NCBI GenBank assembly: GCA_900546885.1
Contig: UREN01000017.1
Location: 1-38,594, forward strand
DNA length: 38,594 bases
Direction of reading: 5' to 3'
DNA from: an uncultured Oscillospiraceae bacterium
GTDB lineage: Bacteria; Bacillota; Clostridia; Oscillospirales; Ruminococcaceae
In this document: positions 22,115 through 29,984 of the stretch, piece by piece
Numbering within the stretch: position 1 is the first letter of the stretch
Layout of the letters: each line of letters opens with the position of its first letter
Position numbers and translations under genes: made by a program
Notes under the pieces: model-generated
What the model was told of the DNA's origin: nothing
What the model saw: the letters and a program-made list of their open reading frames with translations, nothing else
Databases searched by the model: none

Positions 22115-23320
22115 TTACACAGAGCATACACTTTGCCCAAACAGTTTGCGAAGCACACGGGCCATAATATCCACACCGCGGCGAATTGCATCCTCTGACG
22201 GGGTGGAAAAGTTCAGCCGCACGCCCTGGCAGGGCGCGCTGGCGTCCACATAGAAAGCGCTGCCCGGGATGACGGCCAGTTTTTCGTCCAGGCACGCCTG
22301 CACAAACTCCGGCACCGGGACAACCGGCGGCAGCGTGGCCCACAGGAACATGCCGCCCTGCGGCATTTCAAACGACACCTGCGGGCATTTTTCCTGCAAG
22401 AGCTGCGCCATCAGGGCCGCCTTCCGGCCGTACATGGCGCTGACAGCCCGGATGTGAGCGTCCATGTCCATGGTGCGCAGCAGCTCGGCGCACACGCGCT
22501 GCGCCCACACATTGGTGTGCACGTCGCTGCCCTGCTTTGCCACCACCAGGCTTTTGGCAAGCGTTTCATCGCATGCGCAGAAAGCAAGGCGCATGCCCGG
22601 GCACAGAATTTTGGAAAAGCTGGCCGCATAAATGACGTTGTTGCCGTCGTCCAGGCTTTTGATGCTGGGCACTCGCTCGCCGGCAAAGCGCAGCTCGCCA
22701 TAGGGGTCGTCCTCCAGCACAGGCACGCCGTACCTGCGCGCCAGCGCCAGCACGCCGCGGCGCTTGGCAAGGCTCATCGTCTTTCCGGTGGGGTTTTGGA
22801 AATTGGGGATGCAATAGAAAAAGCGCGGCTTTTCCGGCGCGGCAAACACGGCCTCCAGCGCGGCCAGGTCTACCCCGTCTTCCTCCATGGGCACGCCCGC
22901 CAGCTTTGCGCCATAGCTGCGAAACGTGTTGTAGGCGCCCAGAAAGGCGGGCTCTTCCACGGCAATGGTGTCGCCCTCGTTGCACAGGCACTTGGTGGCA
23001 AGGTCCAGCACTTGCTGGCTGCCGGTGCAAAGCAGCAGCGCGTCCTGCCCGCGCACGCGCAGCTCGTGGCGGTTGGCAAAACGCCGCACCTGTTCCAGCA
23101 CAGCGGGCACGCCCTCGGTGACGGAATACTGCAGCATGCCCGCCGGGTCCTGCGCAAGCAGGCGCGCCGACGCGGCGGCAATTTCCTCATTCGGAAAAGA
23201 TTCCGGCGCGGGGTTGCCCCCCGCAAAGCTGATGAGCGAGGGGTCGCTCATCTGCTTGAGAATTTCGCGGATGATAGACGGCTTCATGCCGCGCATATTG
23301 CGGGAAAGTTCATATTCCAT
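22115..23320 (-). CDS. PLP-dependent aminotransferase (LysN/ARO8-like, class I)
   Basis: 401-aa fold-type I aminotransferase of the subgroup related to 2-aminoadipate aminotransferase and to the catalytic domain of MocR regulators, but with no DNA-binding domain. Landmarks: SFAGGNPAPESFP (31-43), LQYSVTEG (63-70), NFQNPTGK (173-180), LEDDPYGELRF (202-212) and the cofactor lysine Lys237 in ASFSKILCPGMR. Such enzymes transaminate aromatic, branched or alpha-aminoadipate-type amino acids with 2-oxoglutarate; the substrate cannot be read from sequence. The ATG at 23320 has AAGGGAGG upstream, and that site overlaps the end of the CDF transporter gene (16-nt gap), so they form an operon. A terminator follows. 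Confidence 0.88.
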   Translation of the reverse strand: MEYELSRNMRGMKPSIIREILKQMSDPSLISFAGGNPAPESFPNEEIAAASARLLAQDPAGMLQYSVTEGVPAVLEQVRRFANRHELRVRGQDALLLCTGSQQVLDLATKCLCNEGDTIAVEEPAFLGAYNTFRSYGAKLAGVPMEEDGVDLAALEAVFAAPEKPRFFYCIPNFQNPTGKTMSLAKRRGVLALARRYGVPVLEDDPYGELRFAGERVPSIKSLDDGNNVIYAASFSKILCPGMRLAFCACDETLAKSLVVAKQGSDVHTNVWAQRVCAELLRTMDMDAHIRAVSAMYGRKAALMAQLLQEKCPQVSFEMPQGGMFLWATLPPVVPVPEFVQACLDEKLAVIPGSAFYVDASAPCQGVRLNFSTPSEDAIRRGVDIMARVLRKLFGQSVCSV

Positions 23321-23336
23321 TGCACAGGCCTCCCTT

Positions 23337-24542
23337 TTATTTCTGCAGCGCCTCGTCCTGGTGATAGGGCGCATAGCTGTGGTCCACCGTCACCACAGTG
23401 TAATACTTCATTTCTTCGGTGTTCTTTTGCTGCGCAAGCTGCTGAATGCGCGCGCGCAGCGCCTCGTCCCCCAGCGAAAAGCCTGCGGGCACCACCACAT
23501 CGAAAATGAGGTTGGTGTGCGTGGGCCCGCGCACGGTGCGGAAATCGTGCATGGAAAGCTGGGGCGAAATGGTTTGCAGCTGGCCCTCCATCCAGGTGCG
23601 CAGCGTGCCCACCGCACGGTCCCCCGTCTGGATGGGGTCATAGTGGATGACAAGATGGATGTTGTCGTTGTCGTGAAAATCCCGCTCGATGTTGTCGATG
23701 ATGTCGTGGCTTTCCAGCACGTCCTTTTCGGCGGCCATCTCCACATGCACGCTGGCAAAACAGCGGCCGGGGCCATAGTCGTGCACCATCAGGTCGTGCG
23801 TGCCCAAAACGCCCTCATAGCTCAGCACTTTGCGGGCGATATACTGCGTCAGCTCTTCGCTGGGCGCCTCGCCCAAAAGAGGGTCTACTGTCTCTTTGAT
23901 GAGGCCGATGCCGCTGTACAGAATGAACAGCGCCACGGCAAGGCCCATCCAGCCGTCCAGCACCAGGTGGGTGGCCTGGCCCAGCCCCAGCGCCGCCAGC
24001 ACGGCCGCGGTGCTGATGACATCGTTTCGGCTGTCGGTAGCGGTGGCCTGCAGGGTGGAAGAACCAATGCGCCTGCCAATGGCCCGGTTGAACACCGCCA
24101 TCCACAGCTTCACGCCAATGCTGCCCACCAGCACCGCCACAGTAAGCCAGCTGAAGGCCACGGGCGTCGGGTGCAAAATTTTATCCAGGCTGGTGCGCGC
24201 CAGCTCGAAGCCAATGACAATGATAAGCACCGAAACCGCCAGCCCCGCCAGGTATTCAATGCGCGCGTGGCCATAGGGGTGCTCTTTATCTGCGGGTTTG
24301 GCCGAAAGCTTGAACCCCACCAGCGTAATGATGCTGGACGAGGCGTCCGACAGGTTGTTCACCGCGTCTGCCGTGACAGAAATGCTGCCAAACAGCGTGC
24401 CCACCAAAAGCTTTGCCGCGCACAGCAGGGCATTGCACGCAATGCCCACGGCCCCCGCCAGGTTGCCGTAGGCCGTGCGCACCGCGGGGTCCTCCGTATG
24501 TTCATACCGCCGCACAAAGCGGCGCACCAAAAATTCCGTCAA
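23337..24542 (-). CDS. Cation diffusion facilitator (CDF) metal efflux transporter
   Basis: 401-aa CDF protein: a six-helix membrane domain (about 25-220) and a cytoplasmic metal-binding domain plus extension. TADAVNNLSDASSS (57-70) and KEHPYGHARIEY (86-97) carry the Asp59/Asp66-type and His88/His92-type residues of the CDF sites. ATATDSRNDVIS is the second conserved helix. The cytoplasmic part is His/Asp rich (HDIIDNIERDFHDNDNIHLVIHYDP). CDF proteins export Zn, Mn, Co or Fe in exchange for protons. I chose TTG at 24542 because AGGGGG lies 7 nt before it and the resulting start (MTEFLVRRFV) matches how related proteins begin; an ATG 13 codons upstream is less likely. The metal is not determinable. 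It is cotranscribed with the aminotransferase. Confidence 0.9.
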   Translation of the reverse strand: MTEFLVRRFVRRYEHTEDPAVRTAYGNLAGAVGIACNALLCAAKLLVGTLFGSISVTADAVNNLSDASSSIITLVGFKLSAKPADKEHPYGHARIEYLAGLAVSVLIIVIGFELARTSLDKILHPTPVAFSWLTVAVLVGSIGVKLWMAVFNRAIGRRIGSSTLQATATDSRNDVISTAAVLAALGLGQATHLVLDGWMGLAVALFILYSGIGLIKETVDPLLGEAPSEELTQYIARKVLSYEGVLGTHDLMVHDYGPGRCFASVHVEMAAEKDVLESHDIIDNIERDFHDNDNIHLVIHYDPIQTGDRAVGTLRTWMEGQLQTISPQLSMHDFRTVRGPTHTNLIFDVVVPAGFSLGDEALRARIQQLAQQKNTEEMKYYTVVTVDHSYAPYHQDEALQK

Positions 24543-24653
24543 GCTGCATCCCCCTGATTGTCTGCCCGCCCCAAAGGGCATGGCGCATGTTCTTTGGCCG
24601 CATGGGCCGCGCCGGGCGCCGCTGCCGCATGGGCAGGCCCTTCAATTCCTTTT

Positions 24654-24659
24654 ATTATA
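24654..24659 (-). promoter_or_regulatory. -10 box of the CDF-aminotransferase operon
   Basis: Perfect TATAAT on the minus strand, about 112 bp before the CDF start and 60 bp from the divergent NYN promoter. No clear -35. Confidence 0.45.
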
Positions 24660-24692
24660 TGGCCGCGCGTGCAAAAGTGCAAGCGCACAGCA

Positions 24693-24722
24693 TGTACAAA
24701 AATGCCCGCCCCGTGTTATAAT
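24693..24722 (+). promoter_or_regulatory. Promoter of the NYN-LOTUS gene
   Basis: TGTACA (24693-24698), 18-bp spacer, TATAAT (24717-24722), about 50 bp before the start codon. Confidence 0.6.
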
Positions 24723-24774
24723 AAAAAAGAACAAGCCCCTTGCGGGCCCCAATGAGAAAGGAGCCGTTCCGGCC

Positions 24775-25668
24775 ATGGAAAACAGCAAGGTATTTGCACT
24801 TTTAATCGACGCGGAAAACGTGTCGCCCAAATACATCAAAACCATCATCGACGAGGTGAGCATGTACGGCACGCCCGCGTACAAACGCATTTATGGCGAT
24901 TGGACCAGCCCCGACATGGCCAGCTGGAAAAAGGTGCTGTTAGAGCATAACCTCACCCCCTTCCAGCAGTTCAGCTACACGCAGGGCAAAAATGCGTCCG
25001 ATTCGGCCATGATCATTGACGCCATGGATATTTTATATGCGGGCAATGTGGACGGCTTCTGCCTGGTCAGCTCCGATTCCGACTTCACACGCCTGGCCGC
25101 CCGCCTGCGCGAAAGCCGCATGTTTGTCATTGGCATGGGCGAAAGCAAAACGCCCACGGCCTTTAAGGCAGCGTGCGACACGTTTAAATATCTGGACGTG
25201 CTGATGGGCCTGAAAAAGGACGCCGCCCAGCAGGCCGGGGCCGAAAAGGCCGAGAAGGCCGAAAAGCCCAAGGCCGCGAAAAAGCAGCCCGCCCGCGCGG
25301 CCAAAAAGCAGGCGGAAAAGGCAAAGCCCGCCGCCAAGGACGCAAAGGAGGCAAAAGAGCCCAAAGAGCCCAAGCCAGACGCCCGGCCGGCCGAGCCGCA
25401 CCACGACGAAGAGCTGGCCGCCGCCTTTGTGCCGCTGGACGAAATTGTGGAAAAGGTGCGCGAAATTATCGATTTCGACTCGGACGAGGACGGCTACATG
25501 CCGCTTTCGCAAATTGGCATCATGCTGGGCCGCCTGTATGCAGATTTCGATTCGCGCAACTACGGCTTTTCCAAGCTGCATAAACTGATTGAGCACACCG
25601 GCGCGTTTGAAACCAAATACGAACAGCTGGAAAACGGCAGCAAAAACCTTGTGGTGCGCAACAAGTAA
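24775..25668 (+). CDS. NYN (PIN-like) nuclease-fold protein with C-terminal LOTUS/OST-HTH domain
   Basis: 297-aa protein. Residues 1-~145 are a NYN domain of the PIN-like RNase fold, with acidic residues in the usual places: LIDAEN (Asp12, Asn15), NASDSAMIIDAMD (Asp76, Asp82) and SSDSDF (Asp101, Asp103). Residues ~150-205 are a Lys/Ala/Glu/Pro linker with AEK/KEP-type short repeats. Residues ~220-297 match a LOTUS/OST-HTH domain (RLYADFDSRNYGFSKL, then a C-terminal strand ending NLVVRNK), an RNA-binding winged helix best known from eukaryotic germ-line proteins and bacterial NYN proteins. A role in RNA cleavage or decay is inferred. The ATG at 24775 follows GAAAGGAG. The gene is monocistronic, with its own promoter and terminator. 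Confidence 0.9.
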   Translation: MENSKVFALLIDAENVSPKYIKTIIDEVSMYGTPAYKRIYGDWTSPDMASWKKVLLEHNLTPFQQFSYTQGKNASDSAMIIDAMDILYAGNVDGFCLVSSDSDFTRLAARLRESRMFVIGMGESKTPTAFKAACDTFKYLDVLMGLKKDAAQQAGAEKAEKAEKPKAAKKQPARAAKKQAEKAKPAAKDAKEAKEPKEPKPDARPAEPHHDEELAAAFVPLDEIVEKVREIIDFDSDEDGYMPLSQIGIMLGRLYADFDSRNYGFSKLHKLIEHTGAFETKYEQLENGSKNLVVRNK

Positions 25669-25678
25669 ACTGAAAAAC

Positions 25679-25717
25679 GGCAGGGGCCTCCCGCGGGAGG
25701 CCCCTGCCGCCTTTTTT
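25679..25717 (+). terminator. Bidirectional terminator between convergent genes
   Basis: GGCAGGGGCCTCCC and GGGAGGCCCCTGCC form a near-perfect palindrome, followed by GCCTTTTTT on +. An A5 run at 25673-25677 gives a T-run for the minus-strand surface-protein gene. Confidence 0.88.
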
Positions 25718-25730
25718 GTGTTGCGCCGTG

Positions 25731-28700
25731 CTACGCGCCCGTTTTGGGGTTGGGCTTTTGGGCGGGCGCGGCGCTGCTGCTGTTTTCGCTGCCGCCGCTG
25801 CCGCCCGGCTTTGTGTTGGTGAAGGCGATGTGCACATGTTCCACGCCGCCCAAAGCCAGCTGGCCGCTTACCCCGGCAGATGTGCCGGGTGTTTTTGCGC
25901 CGCCGTCCTCCTGCGTGACGGTGGCCACCGTGTAGCCCGAAACCTGCTGCTGCTCCACCGTGTAGGCAATGCCCTGGTCGCGCTGAAGGCTGCCCTTCAG
26001 CGTCACGCTTTGCCCGTGGGCCAGCGTTATGGTAAGGCATCCCTGTGCGTCCGGCCGGGCAATGCCGTTTTGCCCATCTGCCACCGTTCCGGTGCCCTCA
26101 TAGCCCACTGTGCCGGTGTAGGGCGCGCCCGTTTCGTCCTGCAGCTGCACGGTATACCGGAAGGCAAGGGCCTGATCGGCCCCGCTGCCCGCCACCGTGT
26201 TGGCAAGGGTGATGCTGCCCAGCGTTTCATCCTGTGCTTTCAGGGTGATGGCGGCCGTAAAATCGTTGTAGTTTGTGCTGGCAGTTTTCACGGTAAATTG
26301 GGCAATTTCCCCGCTGGTGCCCTTCGGCACGCTGCCCATGTGGACGATAAGCATATCGTTCAGCACGCGCCAGCTTTCCACATAGCCGTTTTTATCTTCC
26401 AGCTGGGCCGTGTATGCCGCCGCGCCCAGGTAATAGTCTGCAGGCAGTGCCTGATGCAGTTGTGTCAAATTGAACGTATAGGTTTTGGGCAGCTCGTTCG
26501 CCACCGGCAGCTCGCCGTTTTGCGCCAAGGCATCCAACTTGGCAATGTTTACCGTCAGGCCCGCAGGCGCCGCGGGCAGGATATAGTTGCCTGCCTTATC
26601 GCCCGTAAGCTGCCAGGTTGTGATGGCCACGGCTTTTCCCTGTCCCGCCGCGGCGTTTGCCATGGTGCCTTCGGCTTTCAGGTACAGTTCATCGCCGTAT
26701 ACGGCGCCATGCTCGGCCCGAAGCACATGCGTTTCGCCCAGAATGCCGTGGTCTAGGCATTGCAGCTGCACAGAAAGGGCGCTGCTGCCCGCATAACGCC
26801 TGTCCACCGCGGCAACGTTGTCTATGTTAAGCTGCTTTTTCTGCACCGTCAAATATACCGTGGCCGTCTGCTGGGCATAGGTGTCGGTTTCTGCCACCGT
26901 CACCGTGATGATGGCGGTGCCTGCGTTGTTGATTTTAATTTTTCCACCGGCGGTTATCTCTGCCACCGTGTTATCGCGCACGCTAAGCGAAATTGCCCCC
27001 GGGGCCGCAATGGGCCGGCCCGCGCCGTCCACGATGGCAATGCCAAACTCTGCAATGTCCACCGGGTCTGCGCCATAGGTTTTGGTTACATTGCGGGTGC
27101 CAATTTGAATGGTGGGCACTTCTTTTGCCACAATGAAAACCTCTACCGTGCCCTGCATGGTTTGCGGCGCATAGTTGCCGGTATTCAGCTGAAACGCCCA
27201 ATTCACCGTATAGGGCCCGCCCGCCGGTTCCCCGGCAAGTGTATCTGCCTGCACAGGCTGGCCGTTATACGTCCAGCTGAGTGTGCCCTGGCCCAACACC
27301 CCTTCCGGCTCGGTAGAGGCAAGGGCGTTCAGCTTTGCCAGCAGGCCGCTTTCCCCTTCGCGCACCGTCAGGGTGTCTGTCACCGCCATGGTATAGCCGG
27401 CGGGCACAATTTCAAAGGCCTTTTTCACTTCGCCCTTGTTCAGCAGCTTGCCGCCCGCGGCGGGCGCCAGGCCCACAGCGGCCGTGCCCACATTGATGTT
27501 GTTTTCGTACCCGGTGACGGTGTAATCGGCCGGGTTTGCATAGTTGGCCGTATAATTCCACATGGTCTGGGGCGCCACAGCCACATCCGGCCTTATTTCA
27601 CTGCCGGTGTAGGTCTGGTTTGGAATATCCTGCACCATACCGGCTGTCAAAGGAATGCGCACCTGCCCGGTGCCAAGCACGTCGCCCTGGCCCTGTGCCT
27701 GCGCGGGGCCGCCCCAAAGTTCTATTACGCCGCTGTCCAGCCACAATGTGCCCGTGTTGTTCAGCGCGCCGGCGCCCTCTTCCAGCACCACTTTGCTGCC
27801 CTCATCCACATGCACCTCGCCGTGGTTTTCCAGCGTGTGCCCGGCCGAAACCGTCAGGGTGGCGGGGGCGCTGTTGCGGTCGTTCTTTATCACGCGCAGC
27901 GTGGTGCCTGCGCCCACCGCCAGGTCATAGTTCAGCACCGGCTGGCCCCACACCTGAATATTGGCCGTGCTGTCGTTCAAATGCACCACGCCGTCCGCGC
28001 CCACGGTGGCAGTGCCCTGCTGGCCGTTATAGCTGACGAAAATACCGTCCCAATCTGCATAGCCCGCCACATGGCCAATGCCCTGCGGCGCCACAATTAC
28101 GGCGTTGCCGCCCGTTCCGGTGGTGAAGGTGCCGCTGCCGCTGCTGCCTACACCGCGGCCGCCCGCGCCAATGCTGAGGGAATCGTCATCACCGCCCACG
28201 GCATACACCACGCCGCCGCTGATGGTAACTGTGCCCGTATAATCGGCGTTTTCACCGCTGCCAATGCCCGCGCCGCTGCTGGCACCCGCTTTGCCGCCAA
28301 AGGCCCTTACCCAGCCGCCGGTGATGGTGATATTGCCGCTTGTGCTGCCTGTGCCCAGCTGATAACCGCCGCCAATGCCTGCGCCGCCGCCGCTGCCTTC
28401 CGCGTATACGGTGCCGCTGTGGATGACGATGTCACCAAAATTGGTGTTTGCACCATACGAGCTGCCAATGGCCGCAGAACCCGTGCTGAGGGTGCCGCCG
28501 CCCGCATAGGCGTTCAGCGCGCCTGTGCCCTCAATGGTGAGGGTAGAGCCGGGCTCTACCCAAATGGCCGGGTGGTTGGTGTCGCCGTGCAGCTCGTTTT
28601 CGTCCTCTAAAACCAGGGTGACGGTTGCCCCGTTGTGCACATCCAGCGCCGAGCTGGCCGTGTGCACCGCGCCTCCTGCGCCGGGCGTCATAATGGAACA

Positions 28701-28946
28701 GCCCCGCAGAATGATGGTATGCGTGCCTCCATCAATATCGATTTTATGCCGGTTCCACGCCATTGTGGCATCGCAGGTGCCCGTAACAACATGCCCCTGG
28801 CAGCCGCCGGTGCAGTCGCCCGCGTCCAGGCTGACGCCTTCCTGTTCGATATTGTGCGTCGTTTCCGCAAAGGAAACCGCAGGCAGAAAGCCTGCCAACA
28901 TCCCGGCGGCCAGCGCCGAAGCCACTGCTTTTTTCATCCAGTTCAT
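25731..28946 (-). CDS. Very large secreted surface protein: beta-helix, Ig/MBG-like and pilin-like domains
   Basis: 1071-aa exported protein. A signal peptide spans residues 1-27 (cleavage after SFA). Residues ~70-290 are Gly-rich right-handed beta-helix repeats of the type ITITGGWVRAFGG...GAGIGSG. The middle holds several Ig-like/MBG-type modules (TYTGSEIRPDVAVAP, TYGADPVDIAEFG, and a part with LQCLDHGILGE). The C-terminal ~110 residues resemble an isopeptide-forming pilin or Cna-B-like domain (FRYTVQLQDETGAPYTGTVG). The chain then ends in a Ser/Pro linker and PNPKTGA followed immediately by the stop. NPKTG looks like a sortase sorting motif, but the expected hydrophobic helix and basic tail are missing. 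The ATG at 28946 has CAGGAGG upstream. It is probably an adhesin or glycan-binding protein; the ligand is unknown. Confidence 0.8.
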   Translation of the reverse strand: MNWMKKAVASALAAGMLAGFLPAVSFAETTHNIEQEGVSLDAGDCTGGCQGHVVTGTCDATMAWNRHKIDIDGGTHTIILRGCSIMTPGAGGAVHTASSALDVHNGATVTLVLEDENELHGDTNHPAIWVEPGSTLTIEGTGALNAYAGGGTLSTGSAAIGSSYGANTNFGDIVIHSGTVYAEGSGGGAGIGGGYQLGTGSTSGNITITGGWVRAFGGKAGASSGAGIGSGENADYTGTVTISGGVVYAVGGDDDSLSIGAGGRGVGSSGSGTFTTGTGGNAVIVAPQGIGHVAGYADWDGIFVSYNGQQGTATVGADGVVHLNDSTANIQVWGQPVLNYDLAVGAGTTLRVIKNDRNSAPATLTVSAGHTLENHGEVHVDEGSKVVLEEGAGALNNTGTLWLDSGVIELWGGPAQAQGQGDVLGTGQVRIPLTAGMVQDIPNQTYTGSEIRPDVAVAPQTMWNYTANYANPADYTVTGYENNINVGTAAVGLAPAAGGKLLNKGEVKKAFEIVPAGYTMAVTDTLTVREGESGLLAKLNALASTEPEGVLGQGTLSWTYNGQPVQADTLAGEPAGGPYTVNWAFQLNTGNYAPQTMQGTVEVFIVAKEVPTIQIGTRNVTKTYGADPVDIAEFGIAIVDGAGRPIAAPGAISLSVRDNTVAEITAGGKIKINNAGTAIITVTVAETDTYAQQTATVYLTVQKKQLNIDNVAAVDRRYAGSSALSVQLQCLDHGILGETHVLRAEHGAVYGDELYLKAEGTMANAAAGQGKAVAITTWQLTGDKAGNYILPAAPAGLTVNIAKLDALAQNGELPVANELPKTYTFNLTQLHQALPADYYLGAAAYTAQLEDKNGYVESWRVLNDMLIVHMGSVPKGTSGEIAQFTVKTASTNYNDFTAAITLKAQDETLGSITLANTVAGSGADQALAFRYTVQLQDETGAPYTGTVGYEGTGTVADGQNGIARPDAQGCLTITLAHGQSVTLKGSLQRDQGIAYTVEQQQVSGYTVATVTQEDGGAKTPGTSAGVSGQLALGGVEHVHIAFTNTKPGGSGGSENSSSAAPAQKPNPKTGA

Positions 28947-28995
28947 TTTGTTGCCTCCTGCCTTGCGGCAAAAGGCGGCCTTTGCTGCACAGAAA

Positions 28996-29040
28996 GATTT
29001 CTCCGGCATGCCGGAGAAATCGAAAGGGGGCCCCCTTTCG
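28996..29040 (-). repeat. Two adjacent perfect palindromes in the surface-protein leader
   Basis: 28996-29021 is a perfect 26-bp palindrome (GATTTCTCCGGCA and its complement) and 29021-29040 a perfect 20-bp palindrome (CGAAAGGGGG/CCCCCTTTCG). They share one base and have no spacer. They lie 50-95 nt before the surface-protein start, probably within its 5' leader. Neither has a T-run on the minus strand. Confidence 0.8.
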
Positions 29041-29150
29041 CCGAACCACTTGAAAAGCGGCATCTATTTTAATTTATATACTACCTTATCTTATGCGGAA
29101 AAGCAAGCGCTTTTCCCACAAATATTTCCTGCACAAACGTTGGCTGCCCC

Positions 29151-29984
29151 TCACTCAAGCGCAGGCCCCGCGGCGGCTTTTTCGCCCAGCGCCCGGCAGG
29201 CGGCCGCCGCACCCCAAAGGCCCAGCAGCGCCAGCGCAATGGCCGCCAGGGTGGGCGTGCCGCCGTCGGCCCCGGTGCAAAGCTGCCACACCAGCTGCGG
29301 CAGGCCCCAGCAAGTGCAGAAATAAAACGCCGCCATCCCTGTGCGGCACACCCAGCGCGCCCGGGCCCCCTCGGGCGAAAGGGCGCGCAGCAGCGCGGCA
29401 AAAAACAGCACCGCGCACACGGCGCCCAACACCTCCAGCGTGGGCTGCACATGGTGCAGGCTGGCCGGGGCGTCAATGAAGCGCAGCACCGCATGCAAAT
29501 ACAGCGCCCCGCTGGCCGCCGCGCCCGGCCCCAGCGCCAGGGCGCGTTTTTTCTGTTTTGTGTAAGCGCGCCAGGCCGCCAGCAGGCACACGGCCCCCAG
29601 CGCCAGAAACCAAACCCCGCGCGAAACAAGGCCCAGCGCCGCCAGCATTTCGCGCCGGGGCGTCACATGGTGGCCGGAAAGCTGCGTGCCATACAGGGCA
29701 AGGCTCAGCGGCGCCCACAGCCCAAAGGCCGCGCACACGGCGCCAAACGCCGCGCAAAGCGGCGCCTGCGCGCCCGGCACATCGGGCTGTGCCATTTTCT
29801 GCTTTGGCACAGCCAGCGGCAGGGCCAGCGCCGCCAGCGCGCACAGCCCCATGGCCGCATAGCGCCATGCGGCGCCGCCCGCGCCAAAGCCGGTGGGCAC
29901 ATCGGTAAACAAAAACAGGTCTGCCGTGCGCCACAGTGCCACAGCGGCGCCAAGGGCAAGCGCCCCTTTTGCTGCGCGGCTCAT
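29151..29984 (-). CDS. Hypothetical polytopic membrane protein coupled to citrate synthase
   Basis: 277-aa protein with about seven to eight hydrophobic segments and short charged loops (PKQKMAQPDVP, TKQKKR, SPEGARARW). It has no signal peptide or recognisable catalytic motif, and I do not recognise the family. It is unusually Ala/Leu/Gly rich, as expected for a membrane protein in GC-rich DNA. Its ATG overlaps the citrate synthase stop (ATGA), so the two are co-translated. That position could mean a role in citrate-linked transport, but this is only an inference. Confidence 0.65.
   Translation of the reverse strand: MSRAAKGALALGAAVALWRTADLFLFTDVPTGFGAGGAAWRYAAMGLCALAALALPLAVPKQKMAQPDVPGAQAPLCAAFGAVCAAFGLWAPLSLALYGTQLSGHHVTPRREMLAALGLVSRGVWFLALGAVCLLAAWRAYTKQKKRALALGPGAAASGALYLHAVLRFIDAPASLHHVQPTLEVLGAVCAVLFFAALLRALSPEGARARWVCRTGMAAFYFCTCWGLPQLVWQLCTGADGGTPTLAAIALALLGLWGAAAACRALGEKAAAGPALE

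Noticed and set aside
26760..28610. A 616-codon open frame on the + strand opposite the large surface-protein gene
   Set aside because: Antisense shadow: no ribosome binding site, no recognisable motif, biased His/Arg/Ala composition; the minus-strand frame has a signal peptide and domains.
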